64,000 bases of DNA from NCBI GenBank assembly GCA_046329195.1, contig JAXLVB010000001.1:1922001-1986000 (forward strand), in the 5' to 3' direction. Both the position numbers and the translations under genes were made by a program. Source of the stretch: JAXLVB01 sp046329195. GTDB taxonomy: Bacteria > Bacteroidota > Bacteroidia > Cytophagales > Spirosomataceae. The stretch's first letter is position 1, and each line of letters begins with the position of its first letter. Below are positions 53,091-59,298 of the stretch, one piece after another. The notes beneath the pieces were generated by a model that did not search any database, was not told the DNA's origin, and was given only the letters and a program-made list of their open reading frames with translations.

Positions 53091-53984
53091 TTACTGCGCA
53101 CTACCCGCAAAATCGTAAGTATTCCGAATCGTATTATTGACAAATATCGCAGCCGTTGGACACAGCGACAGGTTGTAAGACAGGAAGTTAGATGCACTAC
53201 CCACTACCCAGTTTTTCTTGCAACAGGTGTCAAAGTGTAAGCCTAACTCCCGTTGTACCCACAAACCGTTTGCTGCTTTATACGAGGTGATTTGTGTTAG
53301 GCCGGTCCCCATGTTCATCCCCCACATATCGCCCCAGTTAGGAGCGCAATTTAGCTTAGAAGCACCTGCTATCACCCACAATCGATTGGAGGTATCAAAG
53401 GTGAGGCCATTCAACGTGACATTCGGGAAATTGGCGTAATTGGTACAAATCCCTGTGGCTACATCCACCTTCACCACTTGCCCCGAAGCCTCAACGATGG
53501 CATAAAACACGCTGCCCTTTCGCTCGATGTCTTGCAGCGAGATGGTTCCGCCAGTTACACTCTTGGTGGTGATGATGATGGTCGCTATGCCAGTCGTGCT
53601 ATTGATTTTGAGCAGGCGGCTGGGGTAGTTGGAGTTGCGGCCTGTAGTACCATATAAATCAGGGCTACCCGGAATGGTGGTTAAGCCCGTTACGGCTTTG
53701 ATAATTGGCCCGGTGGTGGCACTCAACCGAATGGCCGCCACTGTTATACTATTGCCCGTACACATGTCGGTTTGTCCCAAATACGAGTCCAATGCAGCAG
53801 CAGGAGTACCCGTCGCCCCATTTAGAAAGAGGGTATAAACATTACAAGCGGCAGCCGTTGTTACATCTGAAGCTACTCGGTTGGCCGAGGTAGCCTGAGG
53901 GGCTGGATTTTCGGACTGTTCTTGGCAACTTACTGCTGCCCACGCACCCACAAGGATGCCCATCGAAAGAATTGTTTTTTTCAT
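53091..53984 (-). CDS. Secreted beta-propeller-like lipoprotein inside the precursor array
   Basis: The protein has 297 residues with a lipobox (AWAAVSCQEQ, Cys about 20) and a short Pro/Ala/Thr linker. The mature part has propeller-like repeats (SPDLYGTTGRN...SRLLKINSTTGIATII, FYAIVEASGQVVKVDVATGICTNY, LTFDTSNRLWVIAGASKL). It contains six or more Cys, which suggests disulphides. It is not a precursor: no leader motif. Its position between P26 and P27 suggests a link to the RiPP system (immunity, reception or surface display), but this is only context. Confidence 0.8.
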   Translation of the reverse strand: MKKTILSMGILVGAWAAVSCQEQSENPAPQATSANRVASDVTTAAACNVYTLFLNGATGTPAAALDSYLGQTDMCTGNSITVAAIRLSATTGPIIKAVTGLTTIPGSPDLYGTTGRNSNYPSRLLKINSTTGIATIIITTKSVTGGTISLQDIERKGSVFYAIVEASGQVVKVDVATGICTNYANFPNVTLNGLTFDTSNRLWVIAGASKLNCAPNWGDMWGMNMGTGLTQITSYKAANGLWVQRELGLHFDTCCKKNWVVGSASNFLSYNLSLCPTAAIFVNNTIRNTYDFAGSAQ

Positions 53985-54026
53985 GATGACAAAAGATTAA
54001 AAGTTAACAGAAAGTAAATGAGTGAT

Positions 54027-54170
54027 TTAGCAAGTGGCACTTAGTCGGCAACTCATCGAAGGATTGCTACACATAGGAGGCCGGCCAGCTAAAACGCCTT
54101 TCGTTTGTGTTTTGCTAAGACTGATGATTCGGTCTGTTTTGAGGCTAAGTTTGGCGAGAGACTTTTTCAT
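54027..54170 (-). CDS. Lanthipeptide-type precursor P27
   Basis: The peptide has 47 residues. Leader LSLKTDRIISLSK ends VLAG (AG at 28-29). The core RPPMCSNPSMSCRLSATC has three Cys and five Ser/Thr. Its operator S2 lies upstream, and the propeller lipoprotein gene follows downstream. Confidence 0.9.
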   Translation of the reverse strand: MKKSLAKLSLKTDRIISLSKTQTKGVLAGRPPMCSNPSMSCRLSATC

Positions 54171-54242
54171 GTTTGAACTTTATTTAAGGTTTAAAAAAGG
54201 ATTTTTACAGGCATTACACGCTTACTATGTGCTTTGCCGTAT

Positions 54243-54313
54243 CAAAAGTATAGGGGCAACGGACCTTTTTTCAAATGCGCTTTGCCAACGGTTTATCTGA
54301 TTTTATTATCGGT
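54243..54313 (-). promoter_or_regulatory. P27 promoter with LytTR-type operator S2
   Basis: ACCGATAATAAA (54302-54313) and ACCGTTGGCAAA (54281-54292) on the minus strand, 21-base period, 31 bases upstream of a perfect -7 TACTTTTG (54243-54250). Confidence 0.75.
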
Positions 54314-54381
54314 TTAAGTTGAGTATTCGGTTTTATACGGTGGGGTTCAAGAACGACCCAAATCGCATTAATCAACCAACC

Positions 54382-54426
54382 AAAAACCCCAAAAGACTTA
54401 GGAGGTCTAAGTCTTTTGGGGTTTTT
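54382..54426 (-). terminator. Terminator of the reductase/NDH-like operon
   Basis: A perfect 19-base stem (54382-54400 with 54408-54426), 22 bases after the stop at 54449. Confidence 0.9.
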
Positions 54427-54448
54427 GGAAGTGGCAGTTCGGTAATAG

Positions 54449-55756
54449 TTAGGCCGCCATACGAGCCTCGTTGACTAGTGTGGTAGAAGGGCTAAGGCCG
54501 ATCCGCTTGCCCGTGCGTAACAGATGCCACCAGTCATTGAGACTACTAAACATGCTGCGGTAAGAAGTCATGAAATAGTGGAAGAAAAACCAACGCATCA
54601 CCCAAGCCAATACGCCCGTAAACTGCATGTTGTAGATTTCGGTAATGCCTTTACCTAAACCTAAGCTGGCCGACTGCCCCAAGCCTGGGTACCAAAACGC
54701 CGAAGGTCTCTTGCCTTTGACCACCTGAGCGATGTTTCGGCCCAGATGCTCACCTTGCTTAATGGCCCACAGCGCATTCGACGGACACGGATAACCCTTC
54801 ACTGGGTGGATACTCAAGCAAGCGTCACCTCCACCCCATACATCCGAAAAGCCCTTGATTTGCAAGTACTTGTTGGTGAGTACTCGTTGCTGTGTATCTC
54901 GCCAAAACTGCTCAGTTCCTTCCAATACTATTCGGCTTTGGCCTATCGTCGAAATCACCATGCTACTGGCATGAAACGAGCCGTCGTCGAGTACTGCGCC
55001 GTAGGCTGTGATTTCTTGGATCCGCTGGTTGTTGAGTACCTCCACGCCATAGCGAAGTAGTTGTTTTTCGGTGTATCGTTTCAGTCGAGCAAAACGGGGC
55101 TGCAAATGCGGTAAAATGCGCTCTGCTCCATTAATAAGGTAAAACCCCGGGCGAATGTCTTTCAGTGTAGGATATTGTTGCTTGAGCATTAGCACGTATT
55201 CGGCAATATTGGCAATCATTTCTACCCCTGTAAAGCCAGCCCCTACCACCGTGAAGCGGAGCAATCGACTCGCCCGTTCGGGGCTTTCGGTAGCGGCAAT
55301 TGCTACTAACTCCACCAATCGTTCTTTGGTTTTCTGGAAAGCCTCTCGGCACTTTACCTGATAACCAAACTCTTTACAACCTTTCACCTTGGTACTATCG
55401 GCAGAGCCTGTTGCTATCAACAGTTGATGAAACGGTAGCGTTTGGTTGGTGCCATTGTTCATTTTTACAAACACTTGCTTACGGAGAGAGTCTATACGTT
55501 CGGCTTTTCCTAACAGCAGTTGGGCTTTGGGCATTATATCGGTCAAGCGGCTTTCTTGCGTTTCGGGGCGGAGGATACCGATTAAGCTCTCTGCCGTCCA
55601 ACCATGAAACACGTGGTGCTCTAATGGACAAACAACCGTAATCTGAACTTTACCTGTTTTCAGTTCGGTCCGAAGCCGTCGGGCCATTTTTTGATAGGCA
55701 TATACCGAAACGTAGCCTCCGCCGAGTATCACGATTTGGGTAGGTTGTGCAGTCAT
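54449..55756 (-). CDS. NDH-2-like FAD-dependent NAD(P)H oxidoreductase
   Basis: The protein has 435 residues. FAD-binding Rossmann motif VILGGGYVSVYAYQ (about 9-22), NAD-binding motif TVVGAGFTGVEMIANIAEY (about 168-186), and the second FAD motif DVWGGGDACLS (about 312-322). The C-terminus has an amphipathic or hydrophobic stretch (MQFTGVLAWVMRWFFFHYFM) as in membrane-associated type II NADH dehydrogenases. It is second in an operon, 12 bases after the acyl-ACP-reductase-like gene. The substrate is not clear; the partner gene suggests a dedicated redox pathway. Confidence 0.82.
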   Translation of the reverse strand: MTAQPTQIVILGGGYVSVYAYQKMARRLRTELKTGKVQITVVCPLEHHVFHGWTAESLIGILRPETQESRLTDIMPKAQLLLGKAERIDSLRKQVFVKMNNGTNQTLPFHQLLIATGSADSTKVKGCKEFGYQVKCREAFQKTKERLVELVAIAATESPERASRLLRFTVVGAGFTGVEMIANIAEYVLMLKQQYPTLKDIRPGFYLINGAERILPHLQPRFARLKRYTEKQLLRYGVEVLNNQRIQEITAYGAVLDDGSFHASSMVISTIGQSRIVLEGTEQFWRDTQQRVLTNKYLQIKGFSDVWGGGDACLSIHPVKGYPCPSNALWAIKQGEHLGRNIAQVVKGKRPSAFWYPGLGQSASLGLGKGITEIYNMQFTGVLAWVMRWFFFHYFMTSYRSMFSSLNDWWHLLRTGKRIGLSPSTTLVNEARMAA

Positions 55757-55768
55757 GGCTAGGGTTAG

Positions 55769-56863
55769 TTACGCAACTTGTAATGAAAAACCTTCTTCAA
55801 ACGCTACCTGTTTTGCTTGTGGAGCAGACGGAAGTATCAACTTTCCAAAACTATGGTCTGGTGCTACGCCAAAGCCTAAGTGAGCAAAGTTATTGCCTAC
55901 ATGAGCAATGTATTCGGCTTGGTTGAGCGTAGGGTTACCCACACTAAAATGCCCCTTATAGCCAGCTTGAGCCAGCAACATGGTTTCGGCTAAGCACGCA
56001 TACGATAAACCACGAGGTAGGCCAATGCTACGAGTAAGTTGCAGATTAGGCACCGACACCAAGCCGCCATCAATGATGGTGACATCGGGGCGTTGCTTTA
56101 CAATGTCGGGATTGGTATTGCGAGGTTGTGTGTCGTCCAAGACAATGGCTCCGTGCTTGAGGTGTTCGCCTTGTAAAATACAATCCGAAGCACTAGTTAA
56201 CAACACTACGATGTCGGCTTGGCGAACGTCGTTGATGTCGAGCGAAGTAGTGGTTGAACAAAACGGGTTGGTAGCTTTCATTTCTTTTTCGAGTTGTACA
56301 ATCTTGCGCTCGTTGCGAGCCATTAACAAGTATTGTGCTTCGGGGTGATGTTTGGCTAACAACAAACTTACCAGCGAGCCTACGCTTCCGGTAGCACCTA
56401 CTAAGGCTACTTTGGGCGAATACGAAGACGACTGACGAATCAACTCGCTGATTCGCTGAAAGGTAATCACGGCGGTGTAGGCGTTGCCGTTGGTAATGGA
56501 TACGTGTGGGTTGTTGAGCAAGAGCTTTCCCCCCAATGTAATAGGCGACGTAAGCGCACCCAACCCTACGATTTCGGCGCCTTTAGAGGCAGCCAACTCA
56601 AGGGCTTGGTCAATACGAGGCAACATGGCTTTTTGTTGCTCCAACAACTGCTGACCCGAGTAAGGTACCATGATGATATAACCCTCGGCTTCGGTAGCTT
56701 CAGGGCGGAGTTTCACTTCGCTCCACACAAAGGGTGGCAAAGGCCGATTGCGAAGAGCATACCGATAGACTGAATCAGGAACCCAGCCCAGAGGCGGAGC
56801 CATCAGGGCTAAATCTTTGCGATAACTACTACGAAGGTGGACAAGAAAGGCAAACTTTTTCAT
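55769..56863 (-). CDS. Acyl-ACP reductase-like (fatty aldehyde-forming) protein
   Basis: The protein has 364 residues. The layout follows the long-chain acyl-ACP reductase of cyanobacteria: an N-terminal domain with GLGALTSPITLGGK (about 100-113) and SITNGNAYTAVITFQ, a Rossmann domain with LVGATGSVGSLVSLLLA (about 154-170) for NADPH, and a candidate reactive Cys290 in YACLAETMLLA. It would reduce an acyl thioester to an aldehyde. A shikimate/saccharopine dehydrogenase-like enzyme is an alternative. It sits between precursors P27 and P28 and precedes the NDH-like gene. Confidence 0.72.
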   Translation of the reverse strand: MKKFAFLVHLRSSYRKDLALMAPPLGWVPDSVYRYALRNRPLPPFVWSEVKLRPEATEAEGYIIMVPYSGQQLLEQQKAMLPRIDQALELAASKGAEIVGLGALTSPITLGGKLLLNNPHVSITNGNAYTAVITFQRISELIRQSSSYSPKVALVGATGSVGSLVSLLLAKHHPEAQYLLMARNERKIVQLEKEMKATNPFCSTTTSLDINDVRQADIVVLLTSASDCILQGEHLKHGAIVLDDTQPRNTNPDIVKQRPDVTIIDGGLVSVPNLQLTRSIGLPRGLSYACLAETMLLAQAGYKGHFSVGNPTLNQAEYIAHVGNNFAHLGFGVAPDHSFGKLILPSAPQAKQVAFEEGFSLQVA

Positions 56864-56913
56864 GGCTACTATTCACTAAATGTTTTTATGGTTTTTGGCT
56901 TTTTTTGATGGTT

Positions 56914-56921
56914 CAAAATTA
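56914..56921 (-). promoter_or_regulatory. -7 element of the reductase/NDH-like operon
   Basis: TAATTTTG on the minus strand, a perfect TAnnTTTG match, 51 bases before the start. The following bases (AACCATC) resemble the start region of the precursor promoters; no LytTR-type repeat was seen upstream. Confidence 0.65.
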
Positions 56922-57008
56922 CAAACAGAAGAAGCGGGGCTAAAAAATTGTATTCTGAAGCGTGGGTTTTAGGGATTAAAAGGGCGCTTTTGTGTTGATG
57001 AATCGTAC

Positions 57009-57039
57009 AGCCAACCACTACAAACGTTAGTGGTTGGCT
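57009..57039 (-). terminator. Terminator of P28
   Basis: A perfect 12-base stem AGCCAACCACTA/TAGTGGTTGGCT, 11 bases after the P28 stop. Confidence 0.85.
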
Positions 57040-57049
57040 TGTGGGTCTA

Positions 57050-57223
57050 TTAGCAGTTCCAAGTGCAACAAGGTGCCGAACCGTTAGCCGAGCAAGTACG
57101 AGCGTACGAAGCACAACCTTTGGTTTGTGGAGGCATTCCTCCAATAATGGCTTGTGCATCATTTTTTGAAAGACTCACAATCTTGTCGGTCTTGAGGCTG
57201 AGTTTTGAAAATTGCTTTTTCAT
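57050..57223 (-). CDS. Lanthipeptide-type precursor P28
   Basis: The peptide has 57 residues. Leader LSLKTDKIVSLSK ends IIGG. The 28-residue core carries five Cys (KGCASYARTC, then APCCTWNC), the largest number in the array, and seven Ser/Thr. Monocistronic under operator S3. Confidence 0.92.
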   Translation of the reverse strand: MKKQFSKLSLKTDKIVSLSKNDAQAIIGGMPPQTKGCASYARTCSANGSAPCCTWNC

Positions 57224-57248
57224 GATGTTAACAGTGAATTTTTAAACA

Positions 57249-57274
57249 TGCCTACTCTACAGTTTTCGGCTTCC
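57249..57274 (-). promoter_or_regulatory. Conserved 5'-UTR element upstream of P28
   Basis: Fifth copy of the AGAGTAGG element, 26 bases before the P28 start and downstream of the -7. Confidence 0.65.
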
Positions 57275-57295
57275 CTTTTGTCGTGATTGACAGTA

Positions 57296-57396
57296 CAAAA
57301 GTGGAGCTAGTATCACAACTCTAAAAATCGGCTTTACCAACGGCAAAAGTCATTTTACTATCGGTAACCGGGATAAAGCATTGTAAACAAACGGTC
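57296..57396 (-). promoter_or_regulatory. P28 promoter with three-repeat LytTR-type operator S3
   Basis: On the minus strand: ACCGTTTG (ends about 57395), then 30 bases later ACCGATAGTAAA (57354-57365), then 21 bases later GCCGTTGGTAAA (57333-57344), then 30 bases to -7 CACTTTTG (57296-57303). Confidence 0.75.
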
Positions 57397-57500
57397 AGGA
57401 GAGGGCAAATTTGGGATAGCAGATTGGCGATTGCCGAAACGATTGCTGCCCTTTCTACAGGTAGTATTGGTGGTGGGAGTTCATTCACCACAAAAAGAAG

Positions 57501-57528
57501 AGGAAATACACAACTGTGTACTTCCTCA
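57501..57528 (-). terminator. Terminator of P29
   Basis: Hairpin GAGGAAATACACA with TGTGTACTTCCTC, about 95 bases beyond the P29 stop. The bases between (57529-57623) hold nothing recognisable. Confidence 0.7.
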
Positions 57529-57623
57529 TAGAACGTACTAATTCAGCCAAGTGTAGTACAAAAGCAGACTATCAGGAATCAGGCCGCTGGATTTGACTTG
57601 TTTACAAAAACTGGCTTGCTTGA

Positions 57624-57752
57624 CTAACAAGAAGTGCAATTAACAAGCGATGTTTTTGCTCTTGCTCCACCAACGACTTGTAGGGTTTGATTCTTTGAAA
57701 GACTCACAATCTTGTCGGTCTTGAGGCTGAGTTTTGACAGTTGTCTTTTCAT
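57624..57752 (-). CDS. Lanthipeptide-type precursor P29
   Basis: The peptide has 42 residues. It starts MKR instead of MKK. Leader LSLKTDKIVSLSK ends VVGG. The core ARAKTSLVNCTSC has two Cys and four Ser/Thr. Monocistronic under operator S4. Confidence 0.9.
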   Translation of the reverse strand: MKRQLSKLSLKTDKIVSLSKNQTLQVVGGARAKTSLVNCTSC

Positions 57753-57775
57753 GAGGTTACTAGTAATTTTAGTTA

Positions 57776-57802
57776 TGCCTACTCTATAGTTTTCGGCTTC
57801 CC
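57776..57802 (-). promoter_or_regulatory. Conserved 5'-UTR element upstream of P29
   Basis: Sixth copy of the AGAGTAGG element, 24 bases before the P29 start. Confidence 0.65.
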
Positions 57803-57822
57803 TTTTGTCGTAATTGACCCGA

Positions 57823-57923
57823 TAAAAGTGAGATTTGAGTTACGCCTCTCAAAATCAGCTTTCCGAACGGTTAGAAGTGTTTTACCATCGGTATTAGCAC
57901 AAGTAGAGTCTGAGCAAACGGTC
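57823..57923 (-). promoter_or_regulatory. P29 promoter with three-repeat LytTR-type operator S4
   Basis: Same layout as S3: ACCGTTTG (ends about 57922), 30 bases to ACCGATGGTAAA (57881-57892), 21 bases to ACCGTTCGGAAA (57860-57871), 30 bases to a weaker -7 CACTTTTA (57823-57830). Confidence 0.75.
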
Positions 57924-58016
57924 AGGAGATTGATTTCGGAAAGCTTTCTCCACATACTGAAGGAAACCGAGCTATTTACACAGACGTTGGTGACGACTGC
58001 TTACTGCTAAAAAGAA

Positions 58017-58058
58017 GAGACAGTACACAGCATGAAAAGTGGCTGTGTACTGTCTCTT
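58017..58058 (-). terminator. Terminator of P30
   Basis: A perfect 16-base stem (58017-58032 with 58043-58058), about 107 bases after the P30 stop. Confidence 0.85.
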
Positions 58059-58164
58059 AGGGCTTGTTAGCTTAACTAAGTCTTATACGAGAGGTCGTGA
58101 TACTGACTATCAGTAGGTAGTCCAAGGGGTTGGCCTATTTTACAAAGATTAGTTGCTTGCCAGA

Positions 58165-58296
58165 TTAGCACGAACTACATGAGCTAATGGTTGGTGCTAT
58201 TGCTCTACCTCCACCTACTACTTGTTGTACTTGGTTTTTTGAAAGGCTTACAATTTTGTCGGTTTTCAAAGCGAGTTTTGAAAGATTTTTTTTCAT
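58165..58296 (-). CDS. Lanthipeptide-type precursor P30
   Basis: The peptide has 43 residues. Leader LALKTDKIVSLSK ends VVGG. The core GRAIAPTISSCSSC has two Cys and five Ser/Thr. It is the first precursor after the LytTR regulator gene, monocistronic under operator S5. Confidence 0.92.
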   Translation of the reverse strand: MKKNLSKLALKTDKIVSLSKNQVQQVVGGGRAIAPTISSCSSC

Positions 58297-58332
58297 GACT
58301 GTGTTTGTTTGGTATTGTGTTGTTTGATGGTA

Positions 58333-58433
58333 CAAAGGTGTGATGACTTTTCTCTGTCAGCAAATCAGTTTTGCAAACGGTAGGTATGGTTTTACTAACG
58401 GACAAACTGCCTGCTTCAACTAAACAAGCGGTC
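58333..58433 (-). promoter_or_regulatory. P30 promoter with three-repeat LytTR-type operator S5
   Basis: ACCGCTTG (ends about 58432), 30 bases to TCCGTTAGTAAA (58391-58402), 21 bases to ACCGTTTGCAAA (58370-58381), about 30 bases to -7 CACCTTTG (58333-58340). The outer repeat overlaps the terminator of the regulator gene. Confidence 0.75.
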
Positions 58434-58458
58434 AATCTATTTGCTTTATTGACCGCTT
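58426..58458 (-). terminator. Terminator of the LytTR regulator gene
   Basis: An 11-base stem AAGCGGTCAAT/ATTGACCGCTT, 22 bases after the stop at 58480. One arm doubles as the outer repeat of operator S5. Confidence 0.8.
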
Positions 58459-58479
58459 TCAAGTGAAAAACAACATGTA

Positions 58480-59223
58480 TTACCGAACCCCCAGTTGTTC
58501 TAAGACTTCGTCTTTTTTACGGCGGGACATTTCTACTTCGGAGCCATCATTCAGCACCAAATACTGGTAGTCGGGGCTGATTCGGGCAATGTGCTTTCGA
58601 TTGACCAAGCTCGATTTGTGTGGGCGCAAAAAGCCCATGTTATCTAAGGTTTCTTCAAAGTACTTGAGGTTTTTGGAAGCCACAAATGGGTTCCCTTTCT
58701 GCAAATGAAAAACCGTGTAGCTTCGCTCAGCCTCCAGCCACAGGATTTCGTCCGTCTTAAACAAAAACACCCCTTCGGTGGTCGGAATGGCCAACTGAAA
58801 GTCCTTCTCTTCTTGTTTTTTGAGGTTTTCTTTCAGGTTTTCATACAAGGGCGTGAGCGACTCTCCTTTTTTGGCCAAATGCCGTTGCACGGCGTCTCGC
58901 AGGTCTTCGGTGTTGATGGGTTTCATCAAATAGTCTAACGCACTAAACCGAATGGCTCGGATGGCGTATTGGTTGTAGGCCGTGGTAAACACAATGTCAA
59001 AGCGGGGTGTGCCAATTTCCATCAAAAAATCAAAGCCATTTTTTTCGGGCATTTCTACATCCAAAAATACAATGTCGGGGCTATACGTTTTCAGAATAGC
59101 CAACGCCTTATCTGCCGATTCGGCCAGTTTCACTTCGCCTACCTCCGGCACCTCTACCGCCAAGTAGTGATTCAATAATCGCCGAGCCGAGGCTTCGTCA
59201 TCAACAATCAGGACTTTTAACAT
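58480..59223 (-). CDS. LytTR-family response regulator next to the precursor array
   Basis: The protein has 247 residues from the ATG at 59223 (MLKVLIVDDE is the normal start; the frame upstream is not conserved-looking). Receiver domain: acidic pocket DDE 8-10, phospho-acceptor Asp55 (FLDVEMP), Thr in FTTAYNQYAI, Lys in LMKP. The LytTR DNA-binding domain is at about 145-247 (WLEAERSYTVFHL, FLRPHKSSLVNRKHI). LytTR proteins bind pairs of ~9-base direct repeats about two turns apart; five such operators precede P26-P30. It lies 75 bases downstream of the sensor kinase gene. Confidence 0.93.
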   Translation of the reverse strand: MLKVLIVDDEASARRLLNHYLAVEVPEVGEVKLAESADKALAILKTYSPDIVFLDVEMPEKNGFDFLMEIGTPRFDIVFTTAYNQYAIRAIRFSALDYLMKPINTEDLRDAVQRHLAKKGESLTPLYENLKENLKKQEEKDFQLAIPTTEGVFLFKTDEILWLEAERSYTVFHLQKGNPFVASKNLKYFEETLDNMGFLRPHKSSLVNRKHIARISPDYQYLVLNDGSEVEMSRRKKDEVLEQLGVR

Positions 59224-59298
59224 AGATGTACAAGGTTGGTTGTGAATGTGGGGGGTCAGTAGTGTAACCATGAGTGTGTTGTTAACGGTTTGCATACA

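Noticed and set aside
50655..53240. Plus-strand reading frames across the precursor array
   Set aside because: They run antisense through the leaders and terminators, show no family similarity and arise from low stop density in repeated DNA.
46200..58300. CRISPR array or simple tandem repeat
   Set aside because: The regular repeats are the leader-coding parts of separate peptide genes with start and stop codons. Spacing and length vary, and no cas genes are present.
46200..58300. Toxin-antitoxin or bacteriocin IIb pairs
   Set aside because: The array has a LanB-like dehydratase, Cys- and Ser/Thr-rich cores and a uniform long leader. These fit a RiPP better than unmodified class II bacteriocins or toxin pairs.
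46200..58300. Sactipeptide or other radical-SAM RiPP
   Set aside because: No radical-SAM protein with a CxxxCxxC cluster motif is present in the window.
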